Source: Paroedura picta (taxonomy: Eukaryota > Chordata > Lepidosauria > Squamata > Gekkonidae). Taken from it: 64,000 bases of DNA. The stretch lies in NCBI RefSeq assembly GCF_049243985.1, contig NC_135381.1, positions 14,619,345-14,683,344 on the forward strand, written 5' to 3'. The translations under genes were made by a program, and so were the position numbers. The notes beneath the pieces are model-generated. The model worked only from the letters and a program-made list of their open reading frames with translations. It was not told the DNA's origin and made no database searches. Within the stretch, counting starts at the first letter, position 1. Each line of letters opens with the position of its first letter. Positions 1-11,499 of the stretch are shown one piece after another.

Positions 1-540
1 CCCCCCATTATTCCTACAGCCGGAGAGACTTCCTTCTCGCTCCCGACACCCACGTGGTGACACCAAGAAGCTCCGACCCCCGAGCACGCTCTCAGGACCC
101 TATGGGGGCGTTTCACATTCTGCCTGATAAGGCGCCTCACATTTATCGACCTAAGTGGCACCCATACAGGCGACGGAAGAGGGAGAGAAATTTCTGCATT
201 TCTACCACTCCTCAATGAGCCTCTTTAGGGGGGAGACGCGAAGAAACTCTTCGAGAATTAGTGCCCATTGGAAAAGGCAGTAATGTAGCCAGCTACAAAA
301 GGGTTTCGCTGCGGTCCTGAAGCCACGACCTGGTAGAATGCAAAGCATGCTGGGCCGTCGGCTGCGTATCATAGAGATGCAGAGCTAGAAAGCCTTCCAC
401 ATGTGTACGGGTAGCGGTGGGGACGAGGCTGGGCTTGCAAAGGATGCTGGGATGGAGAAGGGCCTTTGTTGACACCTGAAGGCATGCCGGGATAGAGAGG
501 GCCAGAGTGATAAACGCTGGGCGGTGTATTCAAGTGGGTA
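1..540 (-). promoter_or_regulatory. Promoter-like patch with three CCCAGCATGC-type motifs
   Basis: Unique-looking sequence without a recognisable coding exon. Three related motifs lie close together: GCATGCTGGG at 345-354, GATGCTGGGA at about 443-452 and GCATGCCGGG at 482-491. Their reverse complement, CCCAGCATGC, is the core of the ZNF143 (SBS/M8) promoter element. In human, PES1 lies head-to-head upstream of TCN2 on the opposite strand, so I infer this may be the upstream region of a leftward PES1. The PES1 start codon itself is not visible here. Confidence 0.35.
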
Positions 541-544
541 GCCG

Positions 545-722
545 TGATCATAGGTTATAGAGTTGGAAGGGATCTCCAGAGTCATCTAGTCCAACCCCCA
601 AAGGAATATAGGAAATTCACAACCACAGTAACCCCAATTTCATTTTCTGAGTCATCCCCTCTCACCAAAAATCTCCAGAATCCAGCCTGGACTGGAGGAA
701 ATTCACCTACCATCCCATGGTG
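545..722 (-). repeat. CR1 LINE 3' end, minus orientation
   Basis: The plus strand reads as the reverse complement of a CR1 3' end: 'tagagttggaagggatct' followed by 'catctagtccaaccccc'. This is the hallmark CR1 tail of birds and reptiles. It is a short, diverged fragment. Confidence 0.75.
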
Positions 723-1130
723 GTGATCAGCAATTTCCTGGCTATGCAAGGAAAGGCCATAAGTATTGCCTGTAAGTATGAACTGATTATACTTGCCTAT
801 AAGTATGATCTGATTACTTCCATTTCATCCTATTGTATCTGAGGAAGTCTGCATGCACGTAAAACTTCATACCTTGGATAAAATGTGGTTGGTCTTAAAG
901 GTACCACTGGACTTTAAATTTGTTCTATTGGGTGATATAATTGAGGGTGTCATCTGGCTCTTGCATTGGTTGTTTGGAAATCTGCAAGTGTTGTGCTGGT
1001 TCAGAGTTTCCCTCGTTATTATTGCAATTTGTAGGTTCTTTGGGGAATTTTTTTACATCTTTGGAAAAAATATAGCAAAGTTATGATTAAACCTTTTTCG
1101 CATTGATAGATAGAAGTTGCAATACTCAAT
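723..1130. repeat. Dispersed repeat fragment with 'ggtcttaaaggt' core
   Basis: Positions about 838-925 carry the motif 'ttggtcttaaaggtacca' followed by 'ctggact'. The same core recurs at about 15900-15990, 39560-39680, 42541-42640 and 63345-63432, so it is an interspersed repeat whose class I cannot name. Nothing else is recognisable in this stretch. Confidence 0.5.
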
Positions 1131-1310
1131 TGAACAGGATGTAAATAGGCTGGAGTGAATCGAGTGGAGGACAATGAAAAGAGTGAGGCGTTTGGAGATC
1201 AAGATGTATGATGAAAGGTTGAGGGAGGGTTTGTTTAGCCTGGAGAGAAGATGATTAAGAGGTGATATGATAGCCATCTTCAGGTACTTGAAGGGCTGTC
1301 ACATAGACGC
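1130..1310 (+). repeat. CR1 LINE fragment, plus orientation
   Basis: The sequence reads 'ttagcctggagagaagatga' then a 'gatatgatagccatcttcag' block and 'acttgaagggctgtcac'. The same ordered blocks occur in the longer CR1 copy at 56335-56758. It is a 5'- and 3'-truncated fragment of the CR1 untranslated/ORF2 end. From 1311 to 2140 I see no gene, only AT- and C-rich unique sequence. Confidence 0.7.
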
Positions 1311-2139
1311 AGTATTCCCCAACCCCTGGTCTTTGAACCGGTACCGGGCTGCGGTGGGGGGGAGGAGGAAGTAATATATAGGTGTGAATAGCTACCAAAC
1401 CTATTTTTTTCCCTGGTACCCCTTGTGAAAAAAACATCAGTTTTGTTTTCTATTAATTCTATAACAGAAAGGACCGAAAAGCTAGTAGGTTATTTAAGGT
1501 GGATGTAGTTTGTTGCCGTGGCTTCTTCTAAAACTTCTTCTAAAACTCCACCCGCTCCCCCTCTGTGTCTCTCTCACTCAACAAACACCCTTCAAACAGC
1601 TGATTTCAGCAGCTGGAGGAAGTATCATGTGACCTCAAGTAAACAAGAGCGGAAAAAGGATCATCCTGTTTTTGTCAAGCAACTGGGGTGAGAGATCTTT
1701 GTCTTTCTCAAAGTTGCTTTTAGCCCCTTCCCCAATTTATAACCCAAGGGGAAGGGGTGAAGTCTCCGGGGACAGAAAGAGACCACCGCTGCCAAGGGGG
1801 TAGGGCTGCAACAAGACAGCTGCTTTGTCTTTTGTTTTCTGAATATAAACCTTACTCAGTTAAGCTGGTTTGATGTCAGTTATTAAGGGCTGCAGATTCA
1901 GGCTTCCTTGTAAGAATGCTCTTCAAATGTAGTATGAATTGTGTAAGCCTCCACCGAATTGTGATGCAATGCAGCTTGGTTTTAAGCACAAAGATGCAGA
2001 GACTGAATCTTGAAGGAAATTGCAGGGTTTTTTTTACGTTAACTTCTATTGTACAGAGAGGTAGCAAAAATCTGGGTCCGTAGGCCAAGGCTAACTTTAG
2101 TCTTGTATGGTCTGTTTCTGCATACTTGAGGGACTGCTT

Positions 2140-2345
2140 CTCTGCATGCACCTCACAAAGAGCTCTGTGTTCCTCGAACACCAGCAAACTGGTGATCTCT
2201 GGCTCCAAAGAACCAGGGCCTTCTCTGTCCTGGCTTCCACGTGGTGGAATGAGCTCCCAGATGAGATCAGGGCACTGGGCACGCAAGTACCTCTGCCTGC
2301 TATCCCTGGGAGGCTCCCAGAAGCCCACCTCCGTCCCCAGCGACG
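2140..2345 (+). repeat. L2-like LINE fragment (end of ORF2)
   Basis: This is a short block of the L2/CR1-type reverse-transcriptase end: 'ccagggccttctctgtcctg' then 'ggtggaatgagctccca'. Related copies lie at 13880, 30680 and 55085 in this orientation and at 14335, 44690 and 61465 in the other. The ORFs over it are LINE remnants, not host genes. Confidence 0.6.
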
Positions 2346-3284
2346 TCCTACAGCGAAATGAAGGTAAGTGGCATCGCTGGGTTTGAGGGCGGCTGGCCTG
2401 AGTGGGGTTGGCCAATCAGAAGACACACAGGAAGCTGTGTACCTTCTGATTGGCCTCTGGGAACAGGAAATAAAGTCCAGACAGCCCGGACAGTCTCCGC
2501 CCAGGGGCTGTTTCTCAAATATAAGATAAGCAAAGTGTTAAGGATAAGGCTCTATGATGCGTTAGTCTGGTTCAAGAAGGTATTTTAATTACAGGAATGG
2601 GAATGTGGGCAATACCTTTATCTTATTATTTTGCTTTCAATGCATTATTTTCTACTTATGAGATTCCAGTATGGGGTGTTTTTAACTTGTATCTAATATG
2701 CAAGCTTTGCTTTCAGGTTTCTGCAATCCTAGTTTCAGGTTTCTGCAATCCTATTTCACAGACATAACATAATTAGCCTTGAGTTTTATTTATTATTTGA
2801 TTTGATGATGAAAAGTGTTGTCAAATCACCACAGATGTATGGCGATACTGCTGGCCTTCCGAGCAAGAGATTAACATTATTTATCATAACATTGTGGTTA
2901 GGAGCCATACAAGAGTGGAAGGGGGCGAGAAAGGATGTTTTTTTGCCGGGGAATTCTAACCACTGCCAGCCTCAGATATGCATGAATGCAATAAATCAGT
3001 TACTGTGTAATTGGATGGATGCACAATAGATTGTCTATGTAGCATCAGGAAAACAGACATCCTGCACTTTGACTCTCAGTTTCCCTCTTATCCAGCCAAA
3101 GTCCTTCCTGATGTGCAAACTCAGCTTCTGCTCCTGGCGAGAACTCCTGTATTAAATTTCTCCACTTTAATCAGCAGGCTTCTAGGGGTCTTGACTTGTG
3201 AGATCGTGGAAACCGAGAGCCTCAGGGCGGTCCCCTGGCTTCCCACCTGATCTTTCGTTTGCTGTGTCTCTTCCTGTTGCTGGC
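2346..3284. other. Non-coding stretch upstream of TCN2
   Basis: No exon is recognisable. A short tandem repeat of 'ttcaggtttctgcaatcct' occurs twice at about 2715-2752. The last 150 bp before 3285 probably hold the TCN2 5' untranslated region and core promoter. No clear TATA box is visible. Confidence 0.3.
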
Positions 3285-6200
3285 ATGGATCGTTCCCGAT
3301 GGCTGGCTGGCTTCCTCCTCCATAGCCTGTTTGCCTCCATCCAGCTGTGTGGTAAGTCCTCCTCCTTCGGTATCTGTTGGGGGCTACTTAACTTGGGAAA
3401 TGTTCCCATGGTGTGTAATGAAGCTCATGAAATGCATTACTACAAGGTGTGCTAGTGACCAATAGCACAGAAGGATTTGAAATTGGGATTAGACAAATTC
3501 ATAGCAGAGGAGAGGTCTGCTAATGGTTACTGGCCATGATAGCTAAATGAAACCCCCATGTTCAGAGGCATTGTACCAGATGCACTGGACAGAAAAGACA
3601 GAAGAGGCTATTGCCTTCATGGCCAACTTGTAAGTTTCCAGGGGCAGAACTTATCCTGCAGTACCGTTCTTGCGTTAATAGAAGATGTTAAGGTACATAT
3701 GATTATGAAATAATATGCTCTCAGTTCAAAGAACAGAAATTAGTTTTATTTATAGAGCACTTATCTGTTAGATTAATAGATATGAAAACTGCAGAATCTC
3801 ATGTCCCTGTGTGTTCAGTCTCAAGTTGACATGACCATATATAATCATATCACCCGATAAATGTTTAAACAATTTAAAAAATGTATTCAAAATCAATTAA
3901 CTCCCACTCATTGGGGAAACCTTTCCAGGGCTGCCAAGAAACCCTAGGGCTTCCCAAAACCCTGACTGAGCAAGCCCTCTATCCACTCCAGCTGTTACTG
4001 CTTATACTTCAGTTTTCTTCCCCCCCCCCCCCCAAGGAGAGCTAATGATGCAATTCTAGGGATTGGACTATAGGTGTTATGAAGTTGTTGTACCTGACTT
4101 GCTCATTCTGAGTATCTCTTCCTGTACAAGAAATCCCCAGCGGCAGGACTCATCACATCAAGTCTTTCAACAAAGAGCTACTGAGACTAACGGAGGATAC
4201 GTCTAAGCAGCCAAACCCCAGCGTGTACTTGGGCCTCCGTCTTTCTGATTACCACCTCCGAGAGAGGGAAAGCCAGTACCTCCAGCGACTGAAGGATGTC
4301 TTCCAGCCCAGTTCCCTCAGGCATGTCCACCAGAACAAAAATTCTAATCCAGCAAAAGCCCAGCTGCCTGATTCAAGGGAGGCTCATGGGCATCAATAAA
4401 GGTGGGGGGGGGGGGATCCCTAGACAGGTTTGAGGCATGGAGGAAAAGAGCCTTTGAGGCAGAGAGGAACAGAAATTTGCTGTGTGACTTCCAGTTTTAT
4501 GTATTGACTATTGATTTCAAAACAAAGATCTCAACATATACCTGCTTTGTGTTATCATACAGATAAAAAGTAAACTAACGATTCTAGTGAAATATCTTAA
4601 CTTTTTTTCCTCCAGCACCCATGTGGAATATTGCTTAGAGTTCCAGACTAAGGTCTGGGGAACCCCAGTTAAACTCTCCACTCGGTCGTAGAAGCTCAAT
4701 GGGTGATCTTGGTCCAGTTGTTCTCTCTCTGCCTGACCTACCTCACAAGGTGGTTGTTGTGAGGTAAAAATGGAGAAGGGAGAATAACGTTGTAAGTTCT
4801 TCTGGCTTCCTACCACAGAGAAAAAGGAGGGTATAAATATACAAATAAATAAGCCAGACCTTGCCCCAGGAGTCTGCAGTGTACAATTCATCGGTGAGGG
4901 AGATTAGGGTGGCTAGCATGCCAATAGGGGAGAAAAGCTCCTGTATCTTCAATAGGGGCTTTTAGTTTGTGCAAATTGAATTCTTTTCAAGTCCTGGAAA
5001 TAAACAACATGACTTGCTATATGTTGCAGGTCAAACGAATATTAGGACAGGTAGAGGGGACCTGTTTAAATGTTGAACACTCTAGCGCAGGGGTAGTCAA
5101 CCTGTGATCCTCCAGATGTCCATGGACTACAATTCCCATGAGCCCCTGCCAGCAAATGCTGGCAGGGGCTCATGGGAATTGTAGTCCATGGACATCTGGA
5201 GGACCACAGGTTGACTACCCCTGCCCTAGCAGAGACATGGAGGAGAGGAAGCCCAGAGAAAAGGAGGCATAAAGTCTTTGTGGAATATCCTTGAAATAGA
5301 TGTTAGTAAGTAGATGTTAGTAAATAGGAAGCAGAGAGATGAGGAGGCCTAAGGTCTGTGTAGAACATCCTTGAAATAGATGTTAGTAAATTGTTAGAAA
5401 ATAGTTATTAGTAAATTGGAAGCAGAGAGGCCAAGAGGCATAAGGTCTTTGTGGAATATCCTTGAAATAGATGTTAGTAAATTGCTAGACACAGAGCTGG
5501 TGAATTGCGCCCAGAAAGCGCTAACCTTCTGGTGGTTTGTCTCACTTGGTCCAGCATTCCAACTCCAGCCAGCGGCCAGGAGCATCCCAATACAGGCCAG
5601 CTGGCCCTCTACCTCTTAGTGCTGCGAGCCGCCTGCCAGGACATGGAGCCCCCCTTGGAGAGGCAGCTGGTGACCCAGCTTAAGTTACACTTGCATAAAG
5701 AAAAGGCATCTATAGGTAAGACCAGCTATTCTGAGTTGGAAATGCTGATTCTGGTTTGGAAGATCCCCTTTCCCTATAACACGCACACCTGTCCCACTGT
5801 CTACGGCAGCCTTTTTCAACTTTTATTAATGTGGCGGAGCCCCTGCAGTAAATGTCCAGGAAATGGTGTCAGCTGGCCACACCTCCCTGCCACACCCCCT
5901 GAAGGGGAGACAGAAGAAAGTAGTTTTCAGGCTGGTGATGGCAAAAATTTTATTCAAACAATATAAGCTTAATATATAAGAAGGACGAGCACCTAGGTAC
6001 AACAGCCTCCTTTTTATTTTAACAGTGAACTGTAACAAAGTAAGAATATATCATGTCCTCATGCAGACCATGTCTGTGTGTCTGTGTGTCTGTGTGTCTG
6101 TGTTGAAATGGTTTCCCAGAGAAAAGGGTTTGATCTCAGAAGATACCAGTGCCTACATGGCAGGGCAATCAGGCCAGATGGCTCCTGCTCTTCTAGCCGC

Positions 6201-9200
6201 TATGCAGAATGTTTATCATTTCAAAGAGGTACAGAGAGATGTTGCATTTCACAGGCTTGCCCGGTAAGGCCAGGCTTAAACAGGAAAGAACGTGAACGGG
6301 AGGGATGGAGTGGAGGAACCCACCTCCAGCCCGGGAAGGATGACCCAAGAGATTGACATGGCACATGACACGAGAGCTGTGGGCTGATACCTGCCATTTT
6401 GGTCTTGTGAATTCTGGTGATAGGCATGCTTGTTTCATGCGCCTGGCCCCCAGAGGGCTTATTTTTTGGGGGGAGGGGGGGTGGAGGAGTTTTTAAAAAG
6501 AAGAGGAAAGGAAAAGATAATTGCCATAACACTCTGATGTCTCCAGTTGATGGAGAAAAACACCCAAGAGGAGCAGTTGTACAACTGGCCTATCTAGCCT
6601 GATAGCCTCTACTCTGATTGGTGGCAGCAGGGTCTTAGGCCTGAGCATGTCAAGGATTGAACATTGGAGCCTCTGTGTGCAAAGCAGGTGCTCGGCCACA
6701 AAGCCATTTGTTTGCTGTGCTCTTTGAGGTATTGATGTTGGATTATCATGTATGAGAAGAGCCTGTGTGGGTGGCAGACCTGTGGAATGGGAGTGGAAAG
6801 CAAGGGTTTATGTCACTGTCTCTCTGCTTCTGCAGTAGCCCACGAGAACAACGGTCAGCCTCTCACCAACTACTACCAGTACGGATTGGGGGTTTTGGCT
6901 TTGTGTGTCCACAACAAGAAGGTCGATGTGCACGTGATCAATAAGCTCTTGGCTGCAGAGAAGCAGGGCAGATTTGAGCACGGAAGCCAGCTGTTTGTGG
7001 GTAAGAGCCAACCTGGCACATAAGTTCCAAAAGTTACTAGTCTGCTGTGGTTTTTTAATAGATCTTCATGCCATTGGTCAGTTTTGGTATGCGGTGTGTG
7101 AAACTCGGTGGAAAATGGGATCCATTCCTATCCTGTCAGGGACAGACTGGGAGCCTATCACTTCCCATCTGTGTCATGGGTGGCAACCCTTCCAGCCTGA
7201 GTTCTAATCACAGAATCACTCGTAGAATCAGAGATGGACATCCAGGGGCATCTAGTCCAACCCCCTGCAGAATGCAGGAAATTCACAACTACCTGCCCAC
7301 CCACAGGGACACCCCCCCCCAAAAAAAACACCTCCAGAATTCCTGTCCAATCTGGCCTGTAAGAAATTCACCTCTCGACACCAAAGTAGCAATCAGCATT
7401 TCCCTGGGCATGCAAGAAAGGGCCACAAGAGCCAAGCACTGGCACATTCCCTTCTACCCATTCATTTACAATCTGCCTAAATTCACAGCTGGGCCTGCTG
7501 GGCCACAGGGCTGCAGAGATGGCAACTGTTGAGGCGATTGGTGGCCTTTGCACCCTCTGCCTGGCAAATATAGCAGCAGCCACTGTGCCCAAACTCTGGG
7601 TCACCCTCCCTTCGAGGAAGGCGGCTACCTCTCCTTCCTTTGCAAGGTGCAAGGCCCAGGGGAGTGCACAGTGGCTGTTGCTTTAGCTGGGCTGTCAGTT
7701 TCACGGGGATGCAATGGCCGCTGCCTCTTCCTCTCCATGAGAAGGGGGACAGCTCAGGGGTGCATGCATTTATTTCACATTTGAGAAAAACAAATATAGG
7801 CCCAAGAAAAACCTGGCTAATATAGGCATTTCTTAGACCAGGGGTAGTCAAACTGCGGCCCTCCAGATGTCCATGGACTACAATTCCCAGGAGCCCCCTG
7901 CCAGCATTTGCTGGCAGGGGCTCCTGGGAATTGTAGTCCATGGACATCTGGAGGGCCGCAGTTTGACTACCCCTGTCTTAGATAAAGTTCTTGTACAGTC
8001 ACAGAAAGTCCGCCTGGCCTCAACCTTTTCAGCCGGTGGAATGGGTTCCCGGAAGAGCTAAGGGCACTGCCATACCTGACTCAGCCCCACAGGGCCTCCA
8101 TGTAACTCCCCTGTCCTCCACTGTCTTGTTCTTCTCCCAGACACGGAAGCAATGGCTGGTTTAGCCTTTGTCTGCTTGAAACGAGCCACCTTCTACACAC
8201 CTGAGCTCTTGACGGAGATCAGTCAGGCGGTGCAAAGAGTGAAGAGGAAAATTCTCACGGCTCAGACTCCCGATGGTGCTTTTGGGAACGTCTACAGCAG
8301 CCCTCTGGCAGTGCAGGTGAGGAGAACGGCACATGTGCAGTGGGGTGTCTTCTGATGTGCTTAGGAGAGGCTCAAAGATTGACCATAAGTGAGTCTGTTG
8401 TTTTGGTAGTAAGAGCCAAGACTCTGGCTTGCTTCATCTTGTGCCTCTGTATTTTTAAAGCTATTACATTGGGAGTAGCTGAAAAGCCACTTGGTCAAAC
8501 AGGGCTTGCCATCCACTGCTTTTAGAAGTAATTGCATTTTTAAATGAATTATACTTTTAAATCATAGAGTCCATAGAGTTGGAAGGGACCTCCAGGGTCA
8601 TCTAGTCCAACCCCCTGCACAGTGCAGGAAATTCACAACAGAATGCAGGAAACTCATCCAGTGTCCAGCTAATTTCAGGCCCCCCTTTTATTGATGAAAA
8701 GTTATTTCATCAATTTCACATTGGATCCCGCCTTTAAATTAGGCAGCAGATGAACAGATGCACACCTGAGCAGCCATAGGGTGCTGTTTTTAACAATTAA
8801 AAATCCACCAGCCTTCTTGAAGCATGGGGGAGGGGTGAGAGTGGCCACCAAACCAGCATTCGATTAGGTGGGTCTGTCATTTCAATAGCAAATCTCAGAG
8901 ACAACTGGGTTTACAGCCTCCCCCCACCCTGCTGAAAGCCGTTCTATATGATCCCTTTTTTCACTGCTCAGCTTGAGGAGTCTTCCATACAGCAGAGCCA
9001 CAAGTACAGCTTCTTGCTTCCAGTCTGACTCCTCCATTCCATCCCTTTCTGACATAGTTCCTCATTGCGGCCGGGGTGAGGAACAAGGAGCCAGAGTGCC
9101 CCAATGGTGTGGCTGCCCTGCTTGGGAAGCTGGAGGAAGGCAGCTTCCAAAACCCCCTGATAGCATCCCAGTTGCTGCCCGTCCTACATGGCAAGAGCTA

Positions 9201-11293
9201 CGTGGACATCGCCAGCCTGGAGTGCCACACTGAGGAAGGTACAGTGGAAGAAACAAATGAGAATTTGCAAAATGGGGATTGCCCCCAGGTCAACTTGCTT
9301 CCCTGCAAAGGGCGGCTTTGTTGAACTGCTCTTATTGTTAGGGAGTTCCTCCAGATGTTCACCTGGGCTGAATCTGCATAGAGCTTTTATGCCTTATGCT
9401 TTCTGTGCCAGGGATCCACAAGTAGTTAAAAAACAAGAACTAGGAGGAAGGGTTTGAACACATCCTCAAAAATCTAGGTTTCCAAATGGGTTTGCCAAAT
9501 CTGGAAAATATATGCCTTGCTCGTTTCACACAAAATGAGATCTGCACATCTTGAAAGGAGACTGTTGTATGTATACAACAAGGTAAAAGGGTCAAAATCC
9601 TAATGACAGAAAAGGGGTGTGTGTTCCTTCAGAGGAGACCCACTTAGAAAGGTGAGCCTGGCACTGAAAGAAAGATGCAGGAAAAACAATAGAAGACACC
9701 ACCAGGAAGAGTTTTGGCTGCTGATTCTCAATTTTTGCCTCTTCAGACAGTTTGATGCTGGGCACCTCTGCTCCTGAGCCTAGAGTGACTTCCCAGGATA
9801 CAAAGATCACCGTCCACTTGATTGTGAAACACCCACCACGTCGTCTACCGTTGTACAATGAATTGGTCCGAGTGCCTGCTGGCTCCTCCCTGCTAGATGT
9901 GTTGAAAGCTGCTGAGAAGAGGACGGATAAGTCATTCTCGTGAGAGATTTCTTCCTCTGGCAGGGAATCAAAAGGAGCAGCCCAGGGAGGGAGTGGGTTG
10001 GGATAAGCATGTGCAACTTAGAATCATAGAGAATCATAGAATCATAGAGTTGGAAGGGGCCATACAGGCCATCTGGTCCAACCCCCTGCTCAACGCAGGA
10101 TCAGCCCAAAGCATCCTAAAGCATCCAAGAAAAAACTTCATCTTGTGGGTTCCGTGGGGCAGAACATGGAATGAATCCTGCAGTGACTCAGAGAGAATAG
10201 AACATTTTTCCTTTTCACAACATCACATCATGTAACAAAAGCATATATCTTGGTAACACAACAGAACAGTGATCTCTTAAAGTCCAAACAATTAACTCTT
10301 CCCTCCTTCTCAGCTCACCACCCTCAAAGTCCATCTCTCTCCTCTCGGTGGTGGCTGAGAAGTCTCTAGCTAAACCCTCCGTGCACCAGCTTCCAAGATG
10401 AGGGCCCCGAATGAACTCCCCAGTAGATAACATAGCCCTGAAACACTGATTCTAAAATTACAGTTTACAACAAAAGTCTCCAGTTTCCATCCATAGTTCT
10501 CCTAAACAAGGTGTTAAGAGCCTATGAGGGCCCTGCTTATTTCTGTCTTGTTCTCTCTTTTGCTGGACAGGTTTGAGACTCAGGAGACCCTCTCTGGCCC
10601 GATGCTTACTTCAGTGATGGGCGTGAAAGCGAGACAAGGGGAGCGCAAGTACTGGAAAATTCTCCAATCCCCACACACCGCTATGCTGCAAGGTGAGCAT
10701 TAGAAGCACGACACCAGGGGTTTGTGGGATGCCTTGTGGAATGGCACATGCCTAGTGCCGTTTAATGTGGCTACTGTTTGTTCAGGTTCATTCAGAAATT
10801 CACCAAATCAGGAAACCTGAATAGCACTCATAATCTTGGGAGGCAGCCCACCTTTTTTGCACAAGGGCCTGTGAAATTAGGATTCTTGTACAGGATTTAT
10901 TTATCTATTTATAATTATTATATTTGTATACTGCCACTCGCAAATGTCTCACGGCGGTTTACAGATTTCGATGAAAACACAATAAAATCCCCTAACAGTA
11001 CCCTTAAAAATATAACAGTATAAACATATAACCATGTAAACAAGATGGCGAACAATAAAAATTTATCAACCTTCCCCTCCATTTTGCATGTGGGTCAATA
11101 ACTCCCCCTCACTATCTCACTGGGAGCGAGGATCCTAACTCGTCTGTGTTCCTATAGCAGGAAACAGGTAAAATATACAAAGCGGCGTCCCCCTCCCTTC
11201 ATGGCCTTGTGCTTTGCTCTTTTCCTTGCAGGTATTGCTGATCACGTCCCACAAGATGAAGAATCCATCATCTTGAAATTCTCTCCTTGGTAG
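3285..11293 (+). CDS. TCN2: Transcobalamin-2 (cobalamin-binding plasma protein), complete
   Basis: Carries vitamin B12 in blood for receptor-mediated uptake. Nine coding exons: 3285-3351, 4131-4320, 5555-5715, 6836-7000, 8141-8316, 9058-9238, 9747-9939, 10571-10692 and 11232-11293. They sum to 1317 nt (438 aa plus stop) with every phase matching; human TCN2, as I recall it, is 427 aa in nine exons. Residues 1-22 are a signal peptide. Family hallmarks are NPSVYLGLRLS (exon 2), QLALYLL (exon 3), YYQYGLG (about 152-158), MAGLAFVCLKR (exon 5), GNVYSSPLAVQ (about 243-253), SQLLPVL (exon 6) and the C-terminal beta domain ending FSPW. The cysteines that form disulphides in the family appear retained. 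The first six exons encode the alpha/alpha barrel. Exon 2 ends CTCAG followed by 'gcatgt', so intron 2 is best read as GC-AG. TCN1 or intrinsic factor is less likely because SLC35E4, DUSP18 and OSBP2 follow. Confidence 0.96.
3450..3660 (+). repeat. CR1-type LINE 3' fragment in TCN2 intron 1
   Basis: The text 'gaaattgggattagacaaat' then 'ggctaaatgaaacccccatgt'-like sequence matches the CR1 3' region that precedes the tail. It is short and diverged. The fragment at about 3820-3990, with 'agggctgccaagaaacccta', is a separate interspersed repeat also found at 14875-15010. Confidence 0.5.
4620..4850 (+). repeat. tRNA-derived MIR/CORE-like SINE in TCN2 intron 2
   Basis: The block 'ctgacctacctcacaaggtg' followed by a G-rich run and 'tataaatatacaaataaat' is the shared body and tail of the SINE family seen clearly at 16425-16690 and 20240-20515. 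This copy is diverged and its tRNA-like head is weak. Confidence 0.5.
5088..5223. mobile_element. Palindromic hAT-type MITE
   Basis: A near-perfect foldback whose ends are CAGGGGTAGTCAACCTG and its complement. The arms meet at a short 'cagcaaatgctg' centre. Flanking 8-mers ctctagcg and ccctagca match at 6 of 8 positions, as expected for a hAT target-site duplication. No transposase is encoded. Confidence 0.85.
5262..5490. repeat. Minisatellite, about 80-95 bp unit
   Basis: Three imperfect units share 'ccttgaaatagatgttagta' and 'aagcagagag'. The units start near 5266, 5346 and 5439. It lies in TCN2 intron 2, just upstream of exon 3. Confidence 0.75.
6640..6715 (-). repeat. tRNA-derived SINE head, minus orientation
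   Basis: The text 'tgaacattggagcctctgtg' then 'gcaaagcaggtgctcggcca' is the reverse complement of a tRNA-like SINE head with A and B boxes. A forward relative is at 26716-26870. It lies in TCN2 intron 3. Confidence 0.55.
7206..7440 (-). repeat. CR1 LINE 3' end, minus orientation
   Basis: Contains 'catctagtccaaccccctgc' and 'agaatgcaggaaattcacaa', the reverse complement of the CR1 tail. It lies in TCN2 intron 4. An A-rich slip is visible near 7320. Confidence 0.75.
7839..7975. mobile_element. Palindromic hAT-type MITE
   Basis: Foldback element with CAGGGGTAGTCAAACTGCGG ends, a subfamily variant of the copy at 5088. Flanking 8-mers tcttagac and tcttagat match at 7 of 8 positions. It lies in TCN2 intron 4. 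Confidence 0.87.
8566..8680 (-). repeat. CR1 LINE 3' end, minus orientation
   Basis: Shows 'tagagttggaagggacctcc' and 'catctagtccaaccccctgc'. It is the same CR1 tail family as at 7206 and lies in TCN2 intron 5. Confidence 0.78.
10021..10125 (-). repeat. CR1 LINE 3' end with ATCATAGA tail repeats
   Basis: Begins with repeated 'gaatcatagaatcatagag', the reverse complement of the CR1 terminal microsatellite, then 'ttggaaggggccatacagg'. The retained terminal repeats suggest a fairly young copy. It lies in TCN2 intron 7. Confidence 0.85.
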
Positions 11294-11472
11294 TGGGAGT
11301 CCCTATTCTAATAGTATCTTCTCACTGGAAGAACCACCAGCCACAGGAGGTGTCTTAACATTCTGTGCTTCATCTCTGAGGTCCTTAAGCTTTCTGAGAC
11401 CGCTCACTTTGAGCCCGAAACATTGTTTCTTCTGTGGACACTTAATTCTGCTCAAATCATGCTTGGAGTGAA

Positions 11473-11478
11473 ATTAAA
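11473..11478 (+). promoter_or_regulatory. TCN2 polyadenylation signal (ATTAAA)
   Basis: ATTAAA lies about 180 bp after the TCN2 stop codon. It is the first good signal variant on the plus strand and is followed by GT-rich text. Its use is inferred. Confidence 0.5.
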
Positions 11479-11499
11479 CAAGTGCTGGATGTTCTCATC

